Positions 16,260 to 27,400 of a stretch of DNA of 64,000 nt are shown here, piece after piece. Below the pieces are notes generated by a model. It saw nothing but the letters and a program-made list of their open reading frames with translations, was not told the DNA's origin and did not search any database. The stretch covers positions 34,011 through 98,010 of the forward strand of contig DBWQ01000005.1 of assembly GCA_002308995.1 (NCBI GenBank), given 5' to 3'. Source of the DNA: Clostridiales bacterium UBA1234. Its GTDB lineage: Bacteria > Bacillota > Clostridia > TANB77 > UBA1234. The position numbers and the translations under genes are program-made. Within the stretch, counting starts at the first letter, position 1. Every line of letters begins with the position of its first letter.

Positions 16260-19200
16260 TTATTCAACTACTCTTATCTCCATTGGAGCACTATATCCTT
16301 CGATGGTTGGATTATAGTAATCATAGGCACGTACAGCAAAGCCTGTTATTTCTACTGGGTAAGAAGCTCTAAAGGATACATTTAAATCGGCATAGCTATC
16401 AAAGTCTCTTAAGTAGATTCCTACATCATTATAATTCATTTCATATTTCTCTATCGTGCCTTGATTTAAAAGTTTCATCAAACTATCTTCTTCTACTACA
16501 AAACCTTGTGGAATAGAGATGGTTACCATACCATTTGCAATAGCACTACCACTATTGTTTTCTACTCTAACCTTGGCATCTAAACGCTCATTCACTCTTA
16601 GATGATTTGGGCAAGTAACCGTTATTTTGATATTATTGCCACTACTCATCTTAACATCCTCATATGGAATATAGTATTCTTCCACTACCTCATAATATGC
16701 GCTAGAACGCTCAATGTCAATAGATAGTTTATTTTCTTTTGCTACATTTTCAAACATAAATTCGTACAAATCCAAAGCATTGTCTTTGATTTCCACTTTG
16801 CGTTCATCACTATTTAGTTTTACCAATACTGTTTGATTGTCTAGCTTATTCTTCTCGTTAAATTCGTTTAATGCTTTTAAGGCTAAAATGGTAGCTTGGG
16901 TGCTGTGCCATGTTCCATAAGGATCTTTCGTGCTAATTAAATAGTTCACTAATAATTGATTGGTGCTTTGATTACTTGATGTTTTCGATAACGCCATGGA
17001 TGTTAAGGCAACAGTTTGAATGGTTTGATAGTTATATCTTGTACCATAGTAATCTTGGATGTTAGAAGTAATATACGCACTATTTTCATTAATTTGAATA
17101 TTGTTTATTAAAGTTTTTACGACATTACCAGCTTCTTTATCTCCTACATTGGCAAAGACATTGGCAATTAAGGCAAGCGTATAATTATCGTTTACATCTT
17201 CTAATTTTTCTTTTAGATATTCAACAGATTTTGTAAGTCTACTATCTTTTGGATTACTCTCCGATAATGCCCAAATAATATAAGCGTGTTGTGCTAATTT
17301 TTCTCTTGAGCTTAAGCCACCCATGTGACCACCAGTAATTTCAAACGAGCCTCCTACTTCCTGTTTTCCATATAGATAAGTATTCATTTTTTCTAATACT
17401 TTTTCATCTACTGGATATACTTTGCTTAAATCAGTAAGTTCCATTAACCCATAGGCCGTTAATACGGTCTCGGCAGGAGAATCTCCATAAAGTGAATACC
17501 CACCTCTTTCGCCTCTTACTTCATACGCTAATATCTTTTGGTAACCAGATGAAATATACTCTAACGCTTTTTTCTTAATGGCTTCATCTGCTGTTTTATT
17601 ATCTTCCATATATTTTAATGCTAAAATGTTTGGATACAAGCTTGAAGATACTTGTTCAAAACATCCTGTTGGCATTCTAAAGATGTTTTCCATACCTTCG
17701 ATGGCTTGTGCCATTAAGCTAGCATAAATCTTAACTTTAACCTTGGCAGTATTTTCTATCATATTATCTAAAAGCAAGATATCTTCTGAAATATCTCTGT
17801 CGAGTGATCCGTTTGAAACCACTTTTTCTACCTTGTAGCCCTTTGGCATAATGGTTAATTCTTTTTCTACAATATCAGTATAAGTATTTCCCTTTGCTTC
17901 CACACGTAGCTTAAAGGTTCCACTAGTATTAATTGTTAATGGAACGTAGGTCATTTTTAATCCTTGTGGTTCAACAGCAAGGGTAAGATTATGAGAACCA
18001 TTTAACGTAAAGAAGCTATCTTCTTTCACTGTCAACGTGACATTTTGCATTTCATCGGTATAGTTATACACCGTTACAGGGATACTTACTTTATCTGATG
18101 TGACTAAATTCTTTGGAAGTTCAAAGTCCACAAAGAATTCCTTAAATACTTTCACATCGTCTTTGGTGCCAAAACCGATTCTACCATCTTTGGTATTTCC
18201 TACCGTTTGAATGGTCCATGTAGTAATATTATCGGCAAGTCTTAAATCTAAACTTGCTTTTCCATTGGAGGCAATTAGTTCTGGAATAAAGCACATACTC
18301 TCTAAGAAAATGTTTCTCACCTGTTCTTCTGATGCTTCTTGTGTATCATTTGGCGCTGTTTCCACTACCACATCACGCTCTACAACTGGAGCTGGTGCTG
18401 TATTTTCTTTCTTACTCGTTGAAAAGTCTAAGAAATTAGAAAAACCACCTCTTGAACTACTGCCAAACGCTTTAGACGCACCTGATCTATCTGATTGAAT
18501 CCCGATGCTATCACTATAATTGAAATCTGAAATTGCTTGGCCACCGCCAGTAATCGTATCTTGTGAAAAACTAAATAATAGTCCCAAAAACAATCCCATT
18601 AAGGTCATGCCAATAATAACTCCAATCACAACACTTGCAATAGATTCTTCTGTTTCTTCACCTGCTACCTCTTCGTTTTGTTCTTCAGTTTGATTCATTC
18701 TTCGAACATTTAAGAAATAGTTAATGACATATAAGGCAATGATTGCAATTGGCAAAGTAATAGAAGTATGACTCTCAACTCTCCAATAACGATCATATGG
18801 ATATCGGCTCATATAGTTTATATAACTATATGAATGCCCTATAAAGAATAGTTTATCCATAATGAATCCAATAGCGAGAGACGGAATACATGCAATCAGC
18901 ATCCACCCAATATAGATTAGTTCTTTTTTACCAAAGTCAGCGACAATACCCTTTTTCTTTCTCCTACTATTCACTATTTTTGCCACAATGACAACCACTA
19001 AAACAAGTGCTGCCAATAGCGTAAGTATCAACATTCCTTCTAAATAAAGCTCCTCTATCATCCAATAGCAAGCAAACCATAATAAAAACATTATCATAAT
19101 ACTTGTTGTGGTTCTTTTGGTATATGGATATAGTTTTGAAAGACCAACAATATAAACAATGGCCCCCACAATCATTGTGATAAGTAGTAACCATTCTTCC

Positions 19201-21317
19201 TCATAGAAACGAGTATAATAATCTAATAAACTATAAAGAATGACATAAGTGACAATCACAAAAACCAAGTAGGTTGTAATTTGTCTAAAGAGATTGCGCA
19301 CTGCTTTAAAACGAACCAAGGAATAAATAAGTGCCAAAATAGCAAACATGCAATAGAAGAAAACAGAAAAACCTTTGGCACGTTCTTCATTATCATACCC
19401 CGTATAAGTGTTTTTATCTAATTGCATTGACCTTACGCCTTGCTTTAATAATAAACCAACCATTGCTTCTTCACTGATATCATCTACAATGCAAGAATAC
19501 AGTGTTGCTGCATCTAATTCATCATCAAATGAAATATCTTGTAAAGCAAGTTTAATGTTATCAATGGTTAAATCATTTCCTGCTAAATTTAATACCGCAT
19601 TATCTAGCATGCTCACTAAAAGAGCAGCTTCTACATTCGTGCCATTTTCATTTGTTGCATCAAATGCAATATGAATGTTCTCTCCCGGCTTATATTCTTG
19701 TTGATTGGTATCAATGCTTATTTGTAACTCTTTTTCCGGTTTAATAAAGATGGTTCTATGATAGGAATTATCACTATTTATAGAAGAGTTTTTACGATAA
19801 GAATAATTGTAATAGTCGTAATCATAGTATGATGAAGAATTACTATTTTGACTATGAACATAAATATCAATTAATCCGTATGTATCACCTAAATTGACAC
19901 TGGTTTCATCACTGTCTGTTGATAGCACTTTGATTAGCTTATCATTTTTAAAGAAATAGATTTCTCTGGTATTATCTACTAATGATAAAGTTCTTAAATT
20001 GATTTCATCTCCTTGAGTATACTTTGGTTTATCTGTAGAAAGCAAAAGAGTTCTTTTTACAACATTAAGGGTGATGTTTTTATTCACATGATTGCCATCC
20101 ATGTCTTCCGCTAAGATACGAAAAGTTTTTTGCGAAGCATTTGCATTATCAATATCAATAGAGAACTTACCAATACCGTTGTTATCTGTTGCAACTTGTC
20201 TTGTGTAATTACCTGAAGTCACTGTTAAATATGTTTTAAGACCACTTCCATCTGCATTTTTAGTAAATACATAAATATCATTTCTTGTTCCCATCGCCAG
20301 TGTTCCAAACTCTGGAAGAAGTTCTATTTCAAACAAATCCGTTCCCACAGAAAAACGTTTATCTGCTTCTGCATAATAGTTTGAAGCATCAACCGCTTCC
20401 ACATGAATCTGATAAGTACCCGGATTGGTTACCTGAAAAGAATACTCTGACTTTCCATCACTACCCGTTACTGTTTCTCTTCTTTTTTCGCCATTTATAT
20501 AGACATTTAATTTGGTATCTGGTGCCACTTCTCCAAAAAAGTAATTGGCAGCAAAAGTGATCTTTGGCATTTCACCTACCAAATATTTTTCTTTATCGGT
20601 TGTGATAGTTACCTCATATTTTGGCACTACATAAGGGTTTACTATAAACTCTTTGATTGTTTCTGAAGCATTGGTGCTAACTTTTAATTTGTAAAAACCA
20701 CTATTCACTTCGCTAGCAAGATGAAAAGAGCCACTCATAATACCATAATCAGAAGTTTTCACATTTTCGTTATAAACCCTATTATCGTTGCCATCATAGA
20801 TGGAAACATTGACATCTTTGGCAAGAGGAATGTCTGATTCTTTTTGAGTCAGTAATGCTCTAAAATTCACCGTATCTCCTGGTTTATAAATTCCTTTATC
20901 AAAAGAAATGGTTACATTTTCACTATGCCCTTTTGATAAGTAAATATCTTTTTGAATAACATCCTTTCCCTCTTTACTTGAAACATGAAACTCTAAAGTA
21001 TAGTTTCCCGCTTCTACGTCAGGAATTCTTATGAGAAACGTATTTCCTTCTTTTGAAGTTTCAACGCCTTTTACTTTTTTATTTTTGGAATCCAATAGTT
21101 TTACTTCTGTCTTTGCCTCAAGTTCAGTGCCATTTGTTTTATAGGCCATCACATTTAAATAGACATCGCTATTGGTATAAAGATTTTTTGCCATGCTAAT
21201 GACTACTTTTTGTTCCCCAGATACAATCCATTTATATGTATTTATCAAGGCTAAAGCAGTGCATAAAATGATAAGTCCTAAGATGACTTTTAAAACCACT
21301 TTTCTTTTCTTCGACAT
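16260..21317 (-). CDS. Alpha-2-macroglobulin with thioester and an eight-helix membrane block
   Basis: 1685 residues. N-terminal membrane anchor (about 9-28). MG domains follow: MG2 near 137 (SFDKGIYKPGDTVNFRALL), the next near 242 (DKEKYLVGEMPKITF), and an A2M_N_2-like block near 540 (EYKPGENIHIAFDATNENG). Residues about 650-914 hold eight hydrophobic helices, an even number that keeps both flanks outside the cell. The A2M signature resumes near 1010 (RLADNITTWTIQTVG). The thioester motif MPTGCFEQ is intact at Cys1219-Gln1222, followed by the helical TED and a C-terminal receptor-like domain. Bacterial A2Ms entrap attacking proteases through bait cleavage and thioester chemistry. Here the bait position is taken by membrane spans, which is unusual. 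Its partner at 3567-8537 lacks the thioester. No in-frame CGG found. Confidence 0.87.
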   Translation of the reverse strand: MSKKRKVVLKVILGLIILCTALALINTYKWIVSGEQKVVISMAKNLYTNSDVYLNVMAYKTNGTELEAKTEVKLLDSKNKKVKGVETSKEGNTFLIRIPDVEAGNYTLEFHVSSKEGKDVIQKDIYLSKGHSENVTISFDKGIYKPGDTVNFRALLTQKESDIPLAKDVNVSIYDGNDNRVYNENVKTSDYGIMSGSFHLASEVNSGFYKLKVSTNASETIKEFIVNPYVVPKYEVTITTDKEKYLVGEMPKITFAANYFFGEVAPDTKLNVYINGEKRRETVTGSDGKSEYSFQVTNPGTYQIHVEAVDASNYYAEADKRFSVGTDLFEIELLPEFGTLAMGTRNDIYVFTKNADGSGLKTYLTVTSGNYTRQVATDNNGIGKFSIDIDNANASQKTFRILAEDMDGNHVNKNITLNVVKRTLLLSTDKPKYTQGDEINLRTLSLVDNTREIYFFKNDKLIKVLSTDSDETSVNLGDTYGLIDIYVHSQNSNSSSYYDYDYYNYSYRKNSSINSDNSYHRTIFIKPEKELQISIDTNQQEYKPGENIHIAFDATNENGTNVEAALLVSMLDNAVLNLAGNDLTIDNIKLALQDISFDDELDAATLYSCIVDDISEEAMVGLLLKQGVRSMQLDKNTYTGYDNEERAKGFSVFFYCMFAILALIYSLVRFKAVRNLFRQITTYLVFVIVTYVILYSLLDYYTRFYEEEWLLLITMIVGAIVYIVGLSKLYPYTKRTTTSIMIMFLLWFACYWMIEELYLEGMLILTLLAALVLVVVIVAKIVNSRRKKKGIVADFGKKELIYIGWMLIACIPSLAIGFIMDKLFFIGHSYSYINYMSRYPYDRYWRVESHTSITLPIAIIALYVINYFLNVRRMNQTEEQNEEVAGEETEESIASVVIGVIIGMTLMGLFLGLLFSFSQDTITGGGQAISDFNYSDSIGIQSDRSGASKAFGSSSRGGFSNFLDFSTSKKENTAPAPVVERDVVVETAPNDTQEASEEQVRNIFLESMCFIPELIASNGKASLDLRLADNITTWTIQTVGNTKDGRIGFGTKDDVKVFKEFFVDFELPKNLVTSDKVSIPVTVYNYTDEMQNVTLTVKEDSFFTLNGSHNLTLAVEPQGLKMTYVPLTINTSGTFKLRVEAKGNTYTDIVEKELTIMPKGYKVEKVVSNGSLDRDISEDILLLDNMIENTAKVKVKIYASLMAQAIEGMENIFRMPTGCFEQVSSSLYPNILALKYMEDNKTADEAIKKKALEYISSGYQKILAYEVRGERGGYSLYGDSPAETVLTAYGLMELTDLSKVYPVDEKVLEKMNTYLYGKQEVGGSFEITGGHMGGLSSREKLAQHAYIIWALSESNPKDSRLTKSVEYLKEKLEDVNDNYTLALIANVFANVGDKEAGNVVKTLINNIQINENSAYITSNIQDYYGTRYNYQTIQTVALTSMALSKTSSNQSTNQLLVNYLISTKDPYGTWHSTQATILALKALNEFNEKNKLDNQTVLVKLNSDERKVEIKDNALDLYEFMFENVAKENKLSIDIERSSAYYEVVEEYYIPYEDVKMSSGNNIKITVTCPNHLRVNERLDAKVRVENNSGSAIANGMVTISIPQGFVVEEDSLMKLLNQGTIEKYEMNYNDVGIYLRDFDSYADLNVSFRASYPVEITGFAVRAYDYYNPTIEGYSAPMEIRVVE

Positions 21318-21348
21318 AAGAATCCCCCTTCATAAAATTGATATTGAA

Positions 21349-21377
21349 ATTATATCATATTCGACAAAAAACAACAA
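21349..21377 (-). promoter_or_regulatory. Promoter of A2M-2
   Basis: Minus strand TTGTTG, 17-nt spacer, TATAAT with TGA extended -10, about 30 nt upstream of the ATG at 21317; GGGGGA ribosome site. Confidence 0.55.
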
Positions 21378-21390
21378 TCTTAAGCAATAC

Positions 21391-21427
21391 AAAAAGACTT
21401 GGTAATTTAATTACCAAGTCTTTTTTG
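21391..21427. terminator. Terminator of the SLH giant gene
   Basis: Perfect stem AAAAAGACTTGGTAA / TTACCAAGTCTTTTTT with a 4-nt loop, just beyond the stop at 21437. Confidence 0.85.
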
Positions 21428-21436
21428 TTTTTTTAT

Positions 21437-24400
21437 TTAAGCAGCTTCTTGCTCGTCATCTTGTTTAGTATTTTCCGTTTCTTGTGGAAGAACTGCTTCT
21501 ACTTGTTTAGTAGATTCTGTTTCTTCAACTGATGATTTTTCTTCAATCGTTTTTGGTTCTTCTACTGGAATTTCTTCCTCAGATGCCTTTGGCTCTTCTA
21601 CTGGAACTTCTTCCTCAGATGCCTTTGGCTCTTCTACTGGAACTTCTTCCTCAGATGCCTTTGGTTCTTCTACTGGAACTTCTTCCTCAGATGCCTTTGG
21701 CTCTTCTACTGAAACTTCTTTCTCAGATGCCTTTGGCTCTTCTACTGAAATTTCTTCCTCTTCTTTCTTGTCATCCTCAGAAGGTTTGATTACTTCTTCC
21801 TCTTCTTTCTTGTCATCCTCGGAAGGTTTGATTACTTCTTCCTCTTCTTTCTTGTCATCCTCAGAAGGTTTGATTACTTCTTCCTCTTCTTTCTTGTCAT
21901 CCTCTGAAGGTTTGGTTACCTCTTCCTCTTCTTTCTTGTCATCCTCTGAAGGTTTGGTTACCTCCTCGGCTTCTTTTTCATCTTTGTCTTTCTTTTCTTC
22001 AACCTTTTCTTCTGACTCTACAACTTCCTCAGCTTCAACTTTTTCTCCAGATTCTATCATTTCAATCTCATCGCTATCTTCTGAAATGATTTCCTCTTTT
22101 TCATCAGGCTCAGCTAACGCATTTTCTATTGCAAGTAATTCTTCTTCTGATAAATCTCCTGTATTGTCTTTGCCTACGTATACAACGGTCCATGTGAACT
22201 CATCACTATCCATCGTCTTTGTCATAAGAGCTTTTCTTAGACCTCTTGTTCCTGCTGATGTTCCTAATTCCATGGTAAATGCACTACATCCAGGATAATT
22301 AGAAATATCCCATGAGATATTATTCTCTTCATCAATAGCAATATGGTTTTCCGCTAATTGTGAGGAATTACTTACAGTGATTGTAACAGTATCGCCTGAT
22401 ACATCTTTATAAGTTAAAGTAATTGGATAAATATTTTCTGTATCGGTTAAGGTTGTTCCAATATATCCATGATCCGATTGCATTGAATTAATTTCACTAG
22501 CAATCTCTTCAAATGCTTTCACTAAACCTTCCTCATTTGTTGCTGGGAATATCCTTAATTGATTGTTGTTAACAATCTTATTCATTTCTCCAGTTGCAAA
22601 GGAATCTCCTAGTCCAACTGCAAATGATTCGATTTCAAACTTTCTAAAATCTCTAAGTGTCGAATCACTAATTTCTTTTTTAGCATCTGGTTCTCCATCC
22701 GACAAAAATACTAAAATATTTGTCGCATTATCAAGCATTCTATCTCCTTTGTCTCCGCTAAATACTGCTGTTGCATTGGCTAATGCCTGATTGATATCTG
22801 TTCCACCAGCCACTTCAATTGCATTAATAGCGGTCTCTACTGCCGAGTAGGATGGATTTGTTTTGGTATCACTGATAGTAACGTCAGATGCAAATTGAAT
22901 AAAGGTTATCGTAATATTTTCTGATGCACCTTTGTTCTCAAGAATCGATTTTGCAAATGCTTTTGCAGCTGTTTTCAAAGCACTTAATCTTGAACTATAA
23001 AGTAGTCCACATTGTTTGCAGTATGAGGTGCCTCCTAGACTTCCATGTTCGCTACAAGAATAGGTCCATCCTGTTAGCATTCCTCCCCAACTTCTTGTTA
23101 CATGGGCTTTACCGCACTCTGTGCAGTAGATATCATATTTATCAGAATCATATTTGCCTGTGTCCCAATCCCATCCTGATGCATCACAATCTAAGTCACC
23201 ACTTCCATGTTTTAAGCAAAATGTCATACTTCCTGATGTATCAAGTAATAAGACAATGTTCTTATTTGATTCTTGTTTTAAAATAACAGAATCTTCGATA
23301 GCAACACTACTTGTTCCAGTTGCTCCTTCGGTTGCTTCTACGGTAAGTGTTGCACCTGCAGGAACCATATTAGATACTGTTAAATCAAATGTTAGTGTAT
23401 CATCTACCGAATTAATTGTATAGGTGATGGTACCACTATCAGAATCGTATACAGCTCCTTCTGGCAAGTTGGCAATCGTAGATGCTACATGGTCAATTGA
23501 ATCACCACTTCTGGTTGCACCACTAATACTCAAACAAACTGTCATTGGGTATTCTCCTGATGTTTCACCACCTATTTCTTCAAATGAAACCGTATACTTA
23601 ATGGTATCTCCTGGCTCAGCCTTGGTTCCATCAGCTTTTGGATAATCTGAATTAATGGTAGCGCTTAAAGTTGCTTTTTCTTTTCTATTGTAACTTGCGA
23701 CATACGTTACATCACCTGTTACAACTTCATTTGCTATAGTAACGCTTGCACCATTCTTTGTCCAACCAGCAAACTCATACTTGTATGTGCTATCTGATGG
23801 TCTGGTTGGTTCACCACTATCATAGCTTGGAGTTGTTCCATGTTTTACATTTTCATCTACTTCTAATTGTGTTCCATTGTAATTTTGCCAAGTAACAGTG
23901 TAGCTATTCAAAGTATAGTATAGTTTTAATACTAAACTACCATCTCCTGCAATCTCACCACTAACAATGTTATTTGCATTGTTTGGATCGAATGTGAAGC
24001 CTTCAAATTCTTTTTGCTCTGCTTCTACTACTGCTCCGGTTGTTCCCGTTAAGTTTTCGGTTTGCTTAATTTCAAAAGTACCATTTAGTTTTTCAGTGTA
24101 GTGTTTTACTTGGTATGGTGTATCGTCCTTTGCACTAAATGAACCTGTAATGGTTACATTCTCTGCTGGCATTGGGAAGGTACCTGTTCTATCCCAACCA
24201 CTAAACTCATATCCTGCTGCTGTTGCTGGATCTGCCACAGTTACTGTTGCACCGTATGCATATTCTCCGCTTGCAGGTAATGCTGTTGCATCTGCTGGGA
24301 TAACTTCGCCTGTGTATTCATACTCTACTGTGTAACTATTTCTTACATAGTATAGTTTTAATACTAGGCTTCCGTCTCCGGCAATCTCACCACTAACTAC

Positions 24401-27400
24401 ATTGTTTGTATTTGTTTCATCGAAGGTAAAGCCTTCAAATTCTTTTTGCTCTGCTTCTACTACTGCTCCGGTTGTTCCTGTTTCATTTACTGTTGCATCG
24501 TCATCTTTTTCAAATGCTGTCTTTTCTACATTTTGTTTGTAGTATTCTACTGTGTATGCGGTATCGTCCTTTGCACTAAATGAACCTGTAATGGTTACAT
24601 TCTCTGCTGGCATTGGGAAGTTTTCCGTTCTGCTCCAGCCACTAAAGGTATATCCTGCAGCTTCGGCTGGACCTGCTACGATAACAGTTTCATCAAATAA
24701 ATACTCCCCACTTGCAGGTAATGCTGTTGCATCTTTCGGAATCACTTCGCCTGTGTATTCATACTCTACTGTGTAACTATTTCTTGTATAGTATACGTTA
24801 ATCACATTATCGCTATCTGCTAAAACTAGTTCTTCTGGATCAACACTATCATAGGTAAAGCCAGGTGCTTCCTCTAGTTTTTCGCTTTCGCCACTAATCA
24901 TGTCACCAACTTTGACGTCAGTTACTGTTTTTGCATCAGCAACTGTCACTGTTGGTTTATCTTTTTCTAAATAATTAACGGTATAGCTTGTAGACTTTCT
25001 TGTATAGGAGATTGTTGCTTCTAATACATCTTTATTAAGTGTTTCTACATCTTTCGTGATGGTGTACCAAGAAGCTTCTTCGCCACTATATACATAGTCG
25101 GCAACTGCTACTGTTTTATCCACGCTATCGATGATAACCTTATTATCTTCAACGGTCACAGCTTCATCATCAAATACATGATGAATAACTGCTTCTAGTG
25201 GTAGTACAGTAACTGTTACCTCTTTTTCTACTACAACTACATCATGAATGGTGATGGTAACTGTTGCTGTTACTTCGCCAGAGGTAATGCCACGAACTGT
25301 TGCTTCATTTTCATCGCTGCCCTTCACAATTTCTGCAATTGTTTCTTCTTGATCTAATGTCCAAACAACTGTCTTCTTTTCTGCATCTGGTCTTAAAGTA
25401 AGTGTCATTTCCTTTTCTTCACCAATGTATAGGGTAACACCATTTGCTAGAGCATCAATTGTTTCATCACCCGATGGAGTAATCGTTGGATCACCAGAAG
25501 GGTCACCTGATGGATCAACTGTTGGGTCTCCCGATGGGTCTACAGGAACTTCAATCTCAATTTCTCTATCTAATACAATAACATCGACTACTTTGGTAAT
25601 CTCAAAACCTTGCACGGTTGTGGCAGTAATTGCAACTTGAACAGGTTCTTTTGTTGCTGCCAAAGCTGTTACTGTGCCATCTTCTGCTAAGGTAATATTT
25701 TCATGGTTGGTTCCCTCAACGATTTCGTAAGCATAAGTTGCTTGTAAATCTTCTGGAATGATGCTTACATTAAATCTTCTCTTTTCACCAACCCACATTA
25801 CTAGGCCATTTGCTTCAATGTCTTCGTTTGTAATATCCCCCGAGTTATCTCCAGATGGAACTACTGGTGTATCACCAGATGGGTCTCCTGAAGGATCTAC
25901 TGGTGTGTCACCTGATGGATCTCCTGATGGTTCAACCGTATTTGGATCTGGATCTGCTTCTACTTTGATGGTTGCCCAAATAGCATCTAATCGAATATTT
26001 TCTGATAACTTCGAAATGGTTTCGCCACCGGCATAAATCGTCGTGCCATTTTCTCTCTTCCAACCAGCAAATTCAAAACCTTCTATTGCTAAATCAGCAG
26101 GCTTTTCATGAACTACAACATCTAAACCAGTTACGACGGTTTGTTTAAGATCTGTCAATTCATCACCACTACTATAGTAGGTAACTGAAAAATGATCTTC
26201 TTCATCATCTGGGATGTTGTTTTCATTTTGATCTTCACCAAATTTAACAGTAATCTCATGGTCTGCGATAACGTCCTCAAATTTATATCCGTCAACTTTA
26301 TATTGATCTCTTTCTTCTGTTGAAAGAGCTGTACCATCTACTGTAATTTCTTTTACGGTATATTTGTCATCTGGAGTAAATGTATATGTGTAATCCTTTT
26401 CATAGTCTGCATTGATAGTTCCCTCTGGAGCAATACTTCCGTGATTATCTCCACTTTCATCAGTTACTACCGAAGACGTAATATGAAGTTGAATCACTTT
26501 AACATCAATTTCTCTTGATACTTCTACACCATTAATCGAAACTGTCACTTTTGCTTTCGTTTCGCCTTCTGCTAAACCTTTGATAGTGGCATTTTCTGTG
26601 TTCTCACCTTTCACAAAGTCTGCATAGGTTTGAGTTTCATCTATAAACTCCCATGCAACAACTTTGTTTTTAGCATCTGGTGTTAATGTAAGAGATAATT
26701 CTTTTTCTTGTCCTACATATAGAGTAACACCATTTGCTAATACATCAATTGTTTCTTCTCCTGATGTTGGCGTTTCGCCTGATGGATCACCTGTTGGTGT
26801 TGGCGTTGGTGTTGGTGTGTCACCTGATGGTGTTGGTACATCCCCAGATGGATCTACTGGTGTTTCGATAGTAATTTCTCTATCTAATACAATAACGTCT
26901 ACTACTTTGGTAATTTCAAAACCTTGTGCCGTCGTTGCAGTAATAGAAACTTGGACTGGTTCTTTCGTCTCAGCCAAAGCTGTTACTGTACCATCTTCTT
27001 CTAATATAATATTTTCATGGTTGGTTCCTTCAATAACGCTATAAGTATAGGTTGCTTGTAAATCTTCTGGAATGATGCTTACATGAAATTTTCTCTTTTC
27101 GCCAACCCACATGACTAAGCCATTTGCTTCAATGTCTTCGTTGGTAATATCACCAGGGTTATCTCCTGATGGAGTCACTGGTGTTTCGCCTGATGGATCA
27201 CCTGATGGGTCTCCACTTTCTACTGTGTTAGGGTCTGGATCAGCTTCTACTTTGATGGTTGCCCAAATTGCATCCATACGAATATGTGATTTTAATTTAC
27301 TGATAGTCTCGCCACCACCATAAATTGTATTGGTGTCTTGTCTTCTCCAACCAGCAAATTCATATCCTTCTTGCATAAAGTCAACTGGTTTTTCATGAAC

